NCBI RefSeq assembly: GCF_001648175.1
Contig: NZ_CP015243.1
Span: 496,001-560,000 of the forward strand
Reading direction: 5' to 3'
Length of the DNA: 64,000 nt
From: Halotalea alkalilenta
GTDB lineage: Bacteria > Pseudomonadota > Gammaproteobacteria > Pseudomonadales > Halomonadaceae
The notes beneath the pieces were generated by a model, which searched no databases, was not told the origin of the DNA, and worked only from the letters and a program-made list of their open reading frames with translations. The position numbers were made by a program, and so were the translations under genes. Below are positions 53,520-62,066 of this stretch, in pieces; the first letter of the stretch is position 1, and the number at the start of each line of letters is the position of its first letter.

Positions 53520-55153
53520 ACCGGCCGTTCGGCTTCACCCCCAGGCCTCGTGCCGAGCGCCGCGGGCGCTTCGCGCTGGTCGTGGTCGGCAGCGGTGTCG
53601 CTGGGTTGAGCTGTGCGCTGCTGGCGCAGCAGCGCGGTCTCGGGCCGGTGGCGCTGGTGACCAAGGCGGGGCTCGAGGAGAGCAACACCCGCTATGCCCA
53701 GGGCGGCATCGCAGGCGCCTTGCATCACGTCGACCGTGCCGGGCTCCATGCGCGCGACACCCTCGTCGCCGGTGCCGGCGGCTGCGTGGTGGAGTCGGTG
53801 CGCCGGCTCTGCGCCGGCGGGGCCGCGGCGCTCGAGTGGCTGATCGCGCTCGGCGTGCCGTTCGACCGCGAGGGCGGTGACTGGGCGGTGGGGCTGGAGG
53901 CGGCCCATTCGCGGCCACGCATCCTCCATGCCGGCGGTGACGCCACGGGGCGCGCGATCGAGGCGACCCTCGCCGATCACGTTCGCCGGGCCGACGTGAC
54001 GCTGTTCGAGCACTGCATGCTCGCCGAACTCCAGCTGCATGGCGGTCGGGTCAGCGGGGTCGAGTGCCTGGATGCCAATGAGCAGCGCTTCGGCCTCGAG
54101 GCTGAAACGGTGGTGATCGCGACCGGGGGAGCAGGCCAGGTCTATGCGCATACCACCAATCCCTCGGTCGCCACCGGCGATGGGGTCGCCTGCGCGTTTC
54201 GCGCCGGCGCTGCGATCCTCGATGCCGAGTTCTATCAGTTCCACCCGACCGCGCTTGCACTCGGCGAGCAGCGCTTTCTGATCACCGAAGCGCTGCGCGG
54301 CGAGGGCGCGGTGCTGCGCGATGCCCTCGGGCGGCGCTTCATGCCGGCGCTGCACGCCCAGGCCGAGCTCGCACCGCGCGACGTGGTCGCACGCGCCATC
54401 GCCCGGACCATGGCCGCACAGCAGGGCCAGCCGGTCTGGCTCGACGCCACCGGGCTCGAGGCCGAGCGGCTGGCGGCTCGCTTCCCCGGGATCTCCGCGC
54501 ACCTCGAGGGGCTGGGGCTGCGGCTGGCCCACGACTGGCTGCCGGTGACGCCCGCGGCGCATTACTGGATGGGTGGGATTCTCACCGACACCCTCGGACG
54601 CAGCTCGGTGGCCGGGCTCTACGCCCTCGGCGAGGCGGCCTGCACTGGCGTACATGGCGCGAACCGGCTGGCCTCCAACTCGCTGCTCGAAGGCGTGGTG
54701 TTCGCCCGCAGGCTGGTCGAGGCGCTGGCTTGCGATGAGAGCCAGGGCCTGCCGGCGCGCTTCGACGAGATCCGGATCCAGGTCCTGCCGATCTTCGGCG
54801 CCAGCGCCGAGATGCCTTTCTCCCTTAGCGCGCTGCGCGAGACGATGTGGCGCGAGGTTGGGCTCGAACGCAGCGGCGAGGGGCTCTCCCGCAGCCTCGA
54901 GCGGCTCACCGGCTGGCAGCGGGGCTGGCGCTTCGCCACCCATCGCGCCGCGCTGGAGGCGCGCAACCAGCTCGAGATCGCCACGCTGATCTGCGAATCG
55001 GCGCTGGCCCGCGAGGAGTCCCGCGGTGCCCACCATCGCCTCGACTTTCCCAACGCCGAGCCCCGTTTCGCGCGGCGGCGGGCGGTGACCCGCCTGTTCG
55101 CCGAGGAGTCGTCCGAGGCGCGGCCGTTTCCCCTGTCATTGGTCATGAGGTGA
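53516..55153 (+). CDS. nadB: L-aspartate oxidase
   Basis: The 545-aa flavoprotein oxidises L-aspartate to iminoaspartate, the substrate of NadA. It shows the FAD-binding VVVGSGVAGLSCAL, LEESNTRYAQGGIAGAL, the active-site region QFHPTALAL, and HYWMGGILTDTLGRSSVAGLYALGEAACTGVHGANRLASNSLLE. It overlaps nadA by 4 nt (ATGA). Confidence 0.95.
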   Translation: MNRPFGFTPRPRAERRGRFALVVVGSGVAGLSCALLAQQRGLGPVALVTKAGLEESNTRYAQGGIAGALHHVDRAGLHARDTLVAGAGGCVVESVRRLCAGGAAALEWLIALGVPFDREGGDWAVGLEAAHSRPRILHAGGDATGRAIEATLADHVRRADVTLFEHCMLAELQLHGGRVSGVECLDANEQRFGLEAETVVIATGGAGQVYAHTTNPSVATGDGVACAFRAGAAILDAEFYQFHPTALALGEQRFLITEALRGEGAVLRDALGRRFMPALHAQAELAPRDVVARAIARTMAAQQGQPVWLDATGLEAERLAARFPGISAHLEGLGLRLAHDWLPVTPAAHYWMGGILTDTLGRSSVAGLYALGEAACTGVHGANRLASNSLLEGVVFARRLVEALACDESQGLPARFDEIRIQVLPIFGASAEMPFSLSALRETMWREVGLERSGEGLSRSLERLTGWQRGWRFATHRAALEARNQLEIATLICESALAREESRGAHHRLDFPNAEPRFARRRAVTRLFAEESSEARPFPLSLVMR

Positions 55154-55158
55154 TCACG

Positions 55159-56019
55159 ATGCTGCTCTCACCTTCCCAGATCGACGCCGTGGTCGAGGCC
55201 GCGCTCGCCGAGGACGCCCCCTGGGGCGATCTCAGCTCGGAGACGTTGATTCCCGCCGAGCGCCGGGCCAGGGCGCTGCTCGCCGCGCGCGAGCCCGGCG
55301 TGTTCGCCGGTGGCGAGGTGCTGGCGCGTACTTTTCGCGCCGTCGATCCTGGCGTCGAAGTTCGCTTGCTGCGCGCCGACGGTGAGCGTTTCTCCCGCGG
55401 CGACACGCTTGCGCAGATCGAAGGCCCGGCGCGGGTGCTGCTGCGCGCCGAGCGGGTGGCGCTCAACCTGGTGCAGCGGATGAGCGGGATCGCCACCCTC
55501 ACCTCTCGTTTCGTCGAAGCGGTGGCCGGGACCTCGGCGCGGATCGTCGACACCCGCAAGACCACGCCCGGGCTGCGCGCGCTGGAGCGCCACGCGGTGC
55601 GCGCCGGCGGCGGCCACAATCACCGCTTCTCGCTATCGGACGCGGTGATGATCAAGGACAACCATCTCGCCGCGCTGGGGGCCGCCTCGCCCGCGGCGGT
55701 CACTCAGGCGCTCGAGCGCCTGCGCGAGCAGCTGCCGCACACGGTGCATATAGAAGTCGAGATCGACCGGCTCGATCAGCTCGATGCGGTGCTCGAGGCC
55801 AAGGTCGACACTGTGATGCTCGACAACTTCTCCCTCGATGAGCTGCGCGAGGGGGTGGCGCGAATCAAAGGGCGGGCATGGATCGAGGCCAGCGGCGGGG
55901 TCGATCTGACCACGGTGAGGGCGATCGCCGAGACCGGCGTCGAGATCATCTCGGTCGGGGCGCTGACCCACAGCGCCCGCGCCCTCGATCTCGGGCTCGA
56001 TTTCGAGCCCGAGCGATGA
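55159..56019 (+). CDS. nadC: Nicotinate-nucleotide pyrophosphorylase (quinolinate phosphoribosyltransferase)
   Basis: The 286-aa enzyme converts quinolinate and PRPP to nicotinate mononucleotide. It shows LAEDAPWGDLSSETLIP, the RIVDTRKTTPGLRALERHAVRAGGGHNHRFSL core (PRPP/quinolinate site), and IKDNHLAALG. The ATG at 55159 has AGGTG upstream; the gene overlaps the next by 4 nt. Confidence 0.95.
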   Translation: MLLSPSQIDAVVEAALAEDAPWGDLSSETLIPAERRARALLAAREPGVFAGGEVLARTFRAVDPGVEVRLLRADGERFSRGDTLAQIEGPARVLLRAERVALNLVQRMSGIATLTSRFVEAVAGTSARIVDTRKTTPGLRALERHAVRAGGGHNHRFSLSDAVMIKDNHLAALGAASPAAVTQALERLREQLPHTVHIEVEIDRLDQLDAVLEAKVDTVMLDNFSLDELREGVARIKGRAWIEASGGVDLTTVRAIAETGVEIISVGALTHSARALDLGLDFEPER

Positions 56020-57188
56020 TGACCGAGGCCGAGCCGCTCTATCTCGATCACGCCGCGACCACGCCGCTCAGGCGCGAGGCGCTCGAGGCGATGTGGCCGT
56101 GGCTGACCGCTCGATTCGCCAACCCCTCGAGCCCGCACGGGCCCGGGCGCGAGGCCCGCGCGGCGCTCGAAGCGGCGCGCGAGGAGCTGGCCCGCGGGCT
56201 CGGCTGCCGCGCGGGGGAGCTGATCTTCACCTCCGGCGGCACCGAGGCGGACAACCTGGCGATCAAGGGCATCGCGCTCGGCGTCGAGCGCCCGCCGGCG
56301 GCGAGGCGGCTGATCATCTCTCCCTTCGAGCATCCCGCGGTGGAGGGGGCTTGCGACTACCTCTGCCGCCATCACGGTTATCGGCTCGAGCGCCTCGCGG
56401 TCGATCGCAACGGACTGATCGACCTCGACGACCTTGCCCGCAGGCTCGCGCTTCCGGCGGCGCTGTGCAGCGTGATTCTCGGCCACAACGAGATCGGCAC
56501 CCTGCAGCCGATCGAGCGCATCAGCGCGATCGCACGCGCCCACGGCGTGGCGCTGCACGTCGATGCGGTGCAGGCCGCCGGCTGGGAGGCGATCGACGTC
56601 GAGCGCCTCGGCATCGCCGCGCTGAGCCTCAGCGGCCACAAGCTCGGCGCCGGGCGGGGGATCGGCGCGCTGTTCCTCAGGCGCGGCGTACCGCTCGAGC
56701 CGCTGCTCCACGGCGGCCACCAGGAGCGCGGCCGGCGCGGTGGCACCGAGCAGCTGCCGGGCGTCATCGCCCTCGCCCGCGCCTTCACCCTGGCCCGGGC
56801 GGAGGCCGAGCGCCACGGCGAGCGGGTCGCCGCACTGCGCGATGCGTTCATCCGTGGCGTGCTCGAGGGCTGCCCCGGCGCCCGTCTCACCGGCGCCGCC
56901 GAGCGGCGCCTGCCCCACCACGCGTCTTTCCTTTTTCCCGGTACCCACGGCGAAGCGGTGCTGCTCGCACTCGAGGCCCGGGGTGTGATCTGCTCCAGCG
57001 GCTCGGCCTGCAAGGCCGGCGAAGACGAGCCCTCACCTGCGCTGCTCGCGCTCGGCATCTCCCGCCAGGAGGCGCAGACCGCAGTGCGCTTCTGTTTCGA
57101 CATCGATATCGACCAGCCCCAGGTCGACCGCGCCGTGCGCGCGGTCGTCGAAGCGGTGGCGCAGGTGCGGGGGTTGGGCGGGCGCTGA
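56016..57188 (+). CDS. NifS/IscS-type cysteine desulfurase
   Basis: The 390-aa PLP enzyme removes sulfur from cysteine. It shows YLDHAATTPLR, TSGGTEADNLAIKG, the PLP Lys in LSLSGHKLGAGRG, and the active-site Cys in ICSSGSACKAG. The start ATG overlaps nadC by 4 nt (ATGATG). In this operon it is probably dedicated to the Fe-S cluster of NadA, as proposed for NadA-associated NifS-like enzymes. Confidence 0.92.
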   Translation: MMTEAEPLYLDHAATTPLRREALEAMWPWLTARFANPSSPHGPGREARAALEAAREELARGLGCRAGELIFTSGGTEADNLAIKGIALGVERPPAARRLIISPFEHPAVEGACDYLCRHHGYRLERLAVDRNGLIDLDDLARRLALPAALCSVILGHNEIGTLQPIERISAIARAHGVALHVDAVQAAGWEAIDVERLGIAALSLSGHKLGAGRGIGALFLRRGVPLEPLLHGGHQERGRRGGTEQLPGVIALARAFTLARAEAERHGERVAALRDAFIRGVLEGCPGARLTGAAERRLPHHASFLFPGTHGEAVLLALEARGVICSSGSACKAGEDEPSPALLALGISRQEAQTAVRFCFDIDIDQPQVDRAVRAVVEAVAQVRGLGGR

Positions 57189-57523
57189 AGGCAGATGACA
57201 GCGGGGCAAGAATTTAGTTCCAAAGCATAGGAGAAAAAGCGTTGCTTTAATCGTTCAGCTTGGCTTTAATCCAACGACGCCTTGCAATCAGGGCGTATCA
57301 GCCGCTCAGGAGTACCTGATCATGATGATTTCTTTCCGAGTCAATTACGCGCCGGCCCTCGTCTCCCTGCATGGGATGCGAGTACTCCGCTCGCCGCGCG
57401 CCCGGAACTGAAATCAATCGACCGGCCGCGGATCTTGCCGCGGTCGTCTGATCATCATCGTTTTACCGATCATTCCACCTTTGCCGGGTCCGTGGCCTCC
57501 AACTGCCCTTGGAGACCGCCACC
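57189..57523. other. Intergenic region before the DUF1127 gene
   Basis: This 335-bp gap contains no clear gene. A 29-codon frame (57322-57411) starting MMISFRVNYAP, with AGGAG about 11 nt before it, might be a leader peptide but is unsupported. Two similar segments, CTGATCATGATGATTT (near 57317) and CTGATCATCATCGTTT (near 57448), form a diverged direct repeat of unknown meaning. Confidence 0.5.
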
Positions 57524-57826
57524 ATGGCTTTCATCGCTGGCTTGCTCGACCACCTCACCACACTGCGCGCGCGTCGCCATCATCGTCGCGCCGAACGTTC
57601 GCTGCGTGGCCTGCCCGCCTATCTGCTCAAGGACATGGGCCTGCACTACGAGGCGGGAGAGCTGCGACCGCTGGCCAGCGAGAGCTGCCAGACGCTTTTG
57701 CCCGCGCCGCCGAAGCTGACCCTGATCCAGGGCGGCGCGGGCCGCGAAGAGCAGATGTTTCATGTGAAACGCCGCCGCCAGGAAGCGCCGCCGGTGTGTA
57801 GACACTGTGGAGCCCCCCTGCCGTAG
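57524..57826 (+). CDS. DUF1127-family small protein with C-terminal Cys pair
   Basis: The 100-aa protein begins MAFIAGLLDHLTTLRARRHHRRAERSLRGLPAYLLKDMGL; the last part matches the YjiS/DUF1127 helix (LRGLPAYLLKDMGL). DUF1127 proteins are Arg-rich and RNA-linked in some alphaproteobacteria. The C-terminus CRHCGAPLP gives a Cys-x2-Cys, unusual for the family. The ATG has GGAG about 9 nt upstream. Confidence 0.75.
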   Translation: MAFIAGLLDHLTTLRARRHHRRAERSLRGLPAYLLKDMGLHYEAGELRPLASESCQTLLPAPPKLTLIQGGAGREEQMFHVKRRRQEAPPVCRHCGAPLP

Positions 57827-58023
57827 CGCATGCCCCGGGGCCGTCAGGCGACCGGGGCGCTGCAAGGGCCCTTCGGGGCCGGGCGCGGGTGGGTGGACCC
57901 ACTCGCGCTGCATGGGGCGTCGCTGCGTGCGCCCCACTCCTCGATGTCCGGTCGTGATCGGCGCTCACCGCTATTGCTCAAAACCCTATACAATTGCCGG
58001 TCTTTAGCATCGAGGAGCTTCGA

Positions 58024-58371
58024 ATGAGCCAGCTGCCCCCCTGCCCCCAGTGCCAGGCCGATTACACCTACGAGGATGGACTGATGCTGGTCTGCCCTGC
58101 TTGCGCCCATGAGTGGTCCTCGACCGAGGAGGCGGCGGACGCCGCCAGCGACGAGCAGGGCGTGATCCGTGATTCGGTGGGCAATGTCCTCGCCGACGGC
58201 GACAGCGTCTCGGTGATCAAGGACCTCAAGGTCAAGGGCTCTTCGCTCGTGGTCAAGGTCGGCACCAAGGTGAAGAACATCCGTCTGGTCGACGGCGATC
58301 ACGATATCGACTGCAAGATCGACGGCATCGGGGCGATGAAGCTCAAGTCCGAGTTCGTCAAGAAGATCTGA
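58024..58371 (+). CDS. yjdM: YjdM/PhnA-family zinc-ribbon protein
   Basis: The 115-aa protein has an N-terminal zinc ribbon ([25 protein letters not shown]) and the C-terminal PhnA domain ([25 protein letters not shown]). It is widespread and was once linked to alkylphosphonate use; its role is not settled. It ends in a hairpin terminator 20 nt after the stop. Confidence 0.9.
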   Translation: MSQLPPCPQCQADYTYEDGLMLVCPACAHEWSSTEEAADAASDEQGVIRDSVGNVLADGDSVSVIKDLKVKGSSLVVKVGTKVKNIRLVDGDHDIDCKIDGIGAMKLKSEFVKKI

Positions 58372-58390
58372 AGAAGCGGTTTTGCGCAGA

Positions 58391-58418
58391 AAGAGACCGG
58401 CCTTCGGGCCGGTTTCTT
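58391..58418 (+). terminator. Hairpin terminator after yjdM
   Basis: AAGAGACCGGCC pairs with GGCCGGTTTCTT across a TTCG loop with one mismatch, giving a GC-rich stem followed by a T-rich tail. It should end the yjdM transcript. Confidence 0.8.
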
Positions 58419-58451
58419 GCGTTCAAGGGGCGTGCGCCGCTCCGCTCGGGC

Positions 58452-59225
58452 TCAGCCCAGCCGCATGGCCAGCTCGGTGCGGGCCTGCTCGGCGGTGCGC
58501 TCGAACTGCAGCGGGGTGACGGTGATTCTGCCGTGGCGCAGCAGGTAGGCTTCGCTCTGCGGGTCGTCGTCGAGCTCGCGGCGCTTGATGTTGAACCAGT
58601 GGTAGCGCTGGTCGCGAAGGTCGGTGCGTTCGACCACGTCGATCGTCTCGAGCGTGCCGCGCCCTTGGCGGCTGGCGGTGATCGGACCGGCCTGGTCGGC
58701 GGCGACGTCGGGGAAGTTGACGTTGAGCGCGACCTCCCGGGGCCAGCCGATCGCGTGGAGACGGCGGATGGTATCGGGGGCCAGCCGCTCGGCGGTCGCC
58801 CAGCGCACCGCCGAGCGATCGGTGAACGCCTGGCTCAGCGCGATGGTGGGTACGCCGAGCAGCAGTGCGGTCAGCGCCGCGCCCACGGTGCCGGAGTAGA
58901 GCGTCTCGCGACCCAGGTTGGCGCCGCGGTTGATACCCGACAGTACCAGGTCGGGCGGGGCGTCGCGCATCAGGTGGCGCACCGCCATGGTCACGCAGTC
59001 GGCCGGCGTGCCGGTCACTGAGTAACGACGCTCGCCGAAGTGCGCCAGGCGCAGCGGATGGTGCAGGCTGATCGAAGTCGCCACCCCGCTCTGGTCGAAG
59101 GCGGGCGCGACGATCCACACCTCGCGGGCCAGCGCCGAGGCGACCCGGGTGAGGGTTTCGAGGCCGGGGGCGTCGATGCCGTCGTCGTTGGTCAGCAGGA
59201 TACGGTCGACGATCGGTTGGCTCAT
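58452..59225 (-). CDS. surE: 5'/3'-nucleotidase SurE
   Basis: The 257-aa metal-dependent nucleotidase acts on nucleoside monophosphates and short polyphosphates. It shows LLTNDDGIDAPG (Asp pair), VAPAFDQSGVATSI and LSGINRGANLG (Asn ligand). It overlaps the GNAT gene by 4 nt, so the two are co-translated. In many gammaproteobacteria surE precedes pcm-nlpD-rpoS; that arrangement is not seen here. Confidence 0.93.
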   Translation of the reverse strand: MSQPIVDRILLTNDDGIDAPGLETLTRVASALAREVWIVAPAFDQSGVATSISLHHPLRLAHFGERRYSVTGTPADCVTMAVRHLMRDAPPDLVLSGINRGANLGRETLYSGTVGAALTALLLGVPTIALSQAFTDRSAVRWATAERLAPDTIRRLHAIGWPREVALNVNFPDVAADQAGPITASRQGRGTLETIDVVERTDLRDQRYHWFNIKRRELDDDPQSEAYLLRHGRITVTPLQFERTAEQARTELAMRLG

Positions 59226-59761
59226 GCGGGGATCTCCAGATGGTGGGAAAGTGGTCGATGCATGGTGTAGTCGTGGTGAATCTCGCCGGCGAAATCGAAC
59301 CGATGGGTGCCGGTGATCTCGAAGCCCTGGCGCTGGTAGAAGCGGATCGCCCGGTCGTTCTGGCGCCAGACGCCGAGCCCGAGCCGGCGCTTGCCGAGAG
59401 TGCGCGCGCGCTCGGCCGCCGCTTCGATCAGCCGCGCGCCGAGCCCTGCCCCCTGGGCCCTGCGGTCGAGATAGAGTCGTGCGATCTCGAGAGTGTCGGC
59501 GTCGAAGGTTGCAGTTCTTGCGTCGTCCGCGTGGAGCTGCAGGAAACCGGCCAGTTCACCCGCGCGCTCGATCAGAAGCACAGTGATATCGGCGTCTTCC
59601 AATGCCGCGCTGAGGGCCTGGTGGGAATAGGCCTCGGCGATGTAGGCATCGATCCTGGCGGCGTCGCAGCCTTCTGCATAGGTATCGAGGAAGGTGTTAC
59701 GGGCGAGTTCGCGCAGCGGTGCGATATCGCGGGCGTTGGCGGGACGGACTGCGGCGAACAT
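59222..59761 (-). CDS. GNAT-family acetyltransferase
   Basis: The 179-aa protein has the GNAT fold, with the acetyl-CoA loop in LDRRAQGAGLGARLIEAAAERA and FYQRQGFEITGTHRFDFAGEIHHDYTM at the C-terminus. The start MFAAVRPANARDIAPLREL is typical. The acceptor substrate is unknown. It overlaps surE by 4 nt. Confidence 0.85.
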   Translation of the reverse strand: MFAAVRPANARDIAPLRELARNTFLDTYAEGCDAARIDAYIAEAYSHQALSAALEDADITVLLIERAGELAGFLQLHADDARTATFDADTLEIARLYLDRRAQGAGLGARLIEAAAERARTLGKRRLGLGVWRQNDRAIRFYQRQGFEITGTHRFDFAGEIHHDYTMHRPLSHHLEIPA

Positions 59762-59853
59762 CGATGGTTTCCTTGGGTGCTCGATCGAACCGGGTCACTC
59801 GATCCTCAGCGATGTGCGTGGGTAAGTCCAGGACTCGGCCGATCGTCGTAGAG

Positions 59854-59881
59854 CCGGTTTTCAAACGAGTGTTTAAACTGG
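59854..59881. promoter_or_regulatory. Imperfect palindrome before the nitronate monooxygenase gene
   Basis: CCGGTTTTCAAAC and GTTTAAACTGG face each other around GAGT; AAAC/GTTT arms are perfect, and GTTTAAAC is itself a perfect 8-bp palindrome. It lies about 30 nt before the gene and looks like a TetR-type operator, but no TetR gene is adjacent. Confidence 0.4.
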
Positions 59882-59910
59882 TGTTCAGTCGATACCAGAG
59901 GAGACGCTCG

Positions 59911-60873
59911 ATGACCGTCGAGGAATTGAAGGCCCAGCTGCGCCTGCCGCTGATCGGCGCTCCGATGTTCATCGTCTCCACGCCCGAACTGGTGATCGCC
60001 CAGTGCGCAAGCGGCGTGCTCGGCGCCTTTCCCGCACTCAACGCCCGGCCCCAGGCGCAGCTCGGCGACTGGCTGGGCCGCATCACCGCCGCGCTCGACG
60101 CACTGCGGCGCGAGCACCCCGAGCGCGCCATCGCGCCGTTCGCGGTCAACCAGATCGTTCATCCGAGCAATCCGAGGCTCGAGCAGGATATCGACACCTG
60201 CGTCGAGCACCGGGTGCCGCTGATGATCTCAAGCCTCCACGCCCCCGACCGGGTGGTCGAGGCGGCGCACGCCTATGGCGGGCTGGTGTTCCATGACGTG
60301 ACCACCGTGCGTCATGCCAAGCGCGCCCTCGACGCCGGGGTCGATGGGCTGATCCTGGTCTGTGCCGGCGCTGGCGGACACGCCGGGCGATTAAGCCCCT
60401 TCGCGCTGGCCGGCGAGGTGAGGCGCTTCTATGACGGGCCTATCGCGCTCGCCGGCGCGATATCCCACGGCGAACACCTGCTCGCCGCCCAGGCGCTCGG
60501 CGCCGACTTCGGCTATCTCGGTACCCGCTTCATCGCAAGCCGCGAGGCCAACGCCTCAGAGCGCTATCGCCAGATGCTGATCGAGGCAGGTGCCAGTGAG
60601 GTGATCTACACTGACCTGTTCACCGGCATCCACGGCAACTATCTCGCCGCCAGCATCCGCGACGCAGGCCTCGACCCCAGCGCCCTGCCGGCCTCGAACG
60701 GCGAGAAGCTCACCCTCGGCGATGGCGGGCTCAAGGTCTGGCGCGACGTGGTTGGCGCAGGACAAGGCGTGGGCGCGATCGAGGCGATCGAGCCCGTGGC
60801 ACGCATCGTCGAGCGCATCGAGCAAGAGTATCGAGACGCTCGCCGCCGGCTGCTCGGCAGCGCCTGTGGATGA
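59911..60873 (+). CDS. Nitronate monooxygenase (2-nitropropane dioxygenase family)
   Basis: The 320-aa FMN enzyme oxidises alkyl nitronates, possibly detoxifying propionate-3-nitronate. It shows LPLIGAPMFIVSTPELVIAQC, PFAVNQIVHPSN, GLILVCAGAGGHAGRLSPFAL and GADFGYLGTRFIAS (FMN phosphate). The ATG at 59911 has GAGGAGA about 6 nt upstream. It stands alone, divergent from the GNAT-surE pair. Confidence 0.9.
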   Translation: MTVEELKAQLRLPLIGAPMFIVSTPELVIAQCASGVLGAFPALNARPQAQLGDWLGRITAALDALRREHPERAIAPFAVNQIVHPSNPRLEQDIDTCVEHRVPLMISSLHAPDRVVEAAHAYGGLVFHDVTTVRHAKRALDAGVDGLILVCAGAGGHAGRLSPFALAGEVRRFYDGPIALAGAISHGEHLLAAQALGADFGYLGTRFIASREANASERYRQMLIEAGASEVIYTDLFTGIHGNYLAASIRDAGLDPSALPASNGEKLTLGDGGLKVWRDVVGAGQGVGAIEAIEPVARIVERIEQEYRDARRRLLGSACG

Positions 60874-61024
60874 CCAGGCCACTCACCGCGGCCACCGTAT
60901 CTCTCCCTCGACCGCCTCGCGCTCGAAGGCTTCGAGCTAGTCGCGGGTAAAGCGCACCGTTTCGGTCGAATCGGCCAGCAAACCGGCTAACATGCCACTT
61001 TGAATTGCTTGGATCGAGCGAATA

Positions 61025-61945
61025 ATGGACCGGATCAAGGCCGCGCAGGTCTTCGTCGCCATCGTCGAGCGTGGCAGCCTGACCGGCGCGGCCGAGGCGC
61101 TGGACATGTCGCGCGCGATGGTGACGCGCTATCTCGCCGAGGTGGAACGGTGGGCAAGCGCGCGGCTGCTGCACCGCAGCACCCGCCGGCTGGGCCTGAC
61201 CGCCGCTGGCGAGACCGCGCTTGCGTACTGTCGCGAGATGCTCGGGCTCGCCGAGCAGATGGCGCTGGTCGCCGATGCCGAGGCGGCCGAGCCGCACGGC
61301 ATGCTGCGCATCGCCTGCGTGCAGTCGCTGGCGCAGGCGGCGGTGGCGAGAGCGGTCGCCGCCTACCTGCAGCGCTACCCGCGTACCGCGATCGATCTGC
61401 AGGTCGACGGCCGGACGGTGAACCTGGTCGAGGAGCGCATCGACCTGGCGATCCGGATCACCAACCAGCTCGATCCGAACCTGATCGCCCGGCGGCTGGC
61501 CCGATGCGCCTCGGTGGTCTGCGCCTCGCCCGCCTACCTCGCCGCCCATGGCACACCGCGGCGTGCCGAGGAGCTGAGCGCGCACAACTGCCTGACCTAC
61601 TCCTATTTCGGCAAGAGCCTGTGGCGGTTCACCCATGACGGCGAGCAGTTGGACATCCCGGTCGACGGCAACCTGAGCGCCAATGAATCCCTGGTGCTGC
61701 TCGAGGCCGCCGTGGAAGGCGCTGGCATCGTACTGCAACCGCTGCATTCGGCGGCGGCGCTGATCGCCAGTGGCTGCCTGGTCGCGCTGCTGCCCGGCTA
61801 CCAGCCCCAGACGCTGGATATCTACGGCATCTATACCTCGCGCCAGCACCTGCCGGCGACGCTGCGTACCCTGCTCGACTTCCTGGTCGAATGGTTCGCC
61901 ACCGACGAGGGCTGGGCGGGGCTGCACGAAGGCTTTCCCCGCTGA
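61025..61945 (+). CDS. LysR-family regulator
   Basis: The 306-aa protein has an N-terminal winged helix (AQVFVAIVERGSLTGAAEALDMSRAMVTRYLAEVERW) and a C-terminal effector domain. Its early part resembles the CrgA/AaeR group. It is co-oriented with the nitronate monooxygenase gene 151 bp upstream and tail to tail with the glucose dehydrogenase gene; no clear target can be named. Confidence 0.9.
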   Translation: MDRIKAAQVFVAIVERGSLTGAAEALDMSRAMVTRYLAEVERWASARLLHRSTRRLGLTAAGETALAYCREMLGLAEQMALVADAEAAEPHGMLRIACVQSLAQAAVARAVAAYLQRYPRTAIDLQVDGRTVNLVEERIDLAIRITNQLDPNLIARRLARCASVVCASPAYLAAHGTPRRAEELSAHNCLTYSYFGKSLWRFTHDGEQLDIPVDGNLSANESLVLLEAAVEGAGIVLQPLHSAAALIASGCLVALLPGYQPQTLDIYGIYTSRQHLPATLRTLLDFLVEWFATDEGWAGLHEGFPR

Positions 61946-61972
61946 GCGTGCTCCGCTTCGATGAATGAAAAA

Positions 61973-62012
61973 GCCCGGCGGCAAGCCATCGCACGATGAC
62001 CTGCCGCCGGGC
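61973..62012 (-). terminator. Terminator of the glucose dehydrogenase gene
   Basis: GCCCGGCGGCA pairs with TGCCGCCGGGC (11 bp) across an 18-nt loop. On the minus strand it is followed by TTTTTCATTC, so it ends the dehydrogenase transcript. Confidence 0.8.
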
Positions 62013-62066
62013 GGATATCGACTGGCGAGACCCCGGTGCCGCCGGGGGCCTCGCCAAGGTGGCCGC

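Noticed and set aside
53396..55036. 546-codon minus-strand open frame
   Set aside because: Antisense to nadB; no family motif in the translation.
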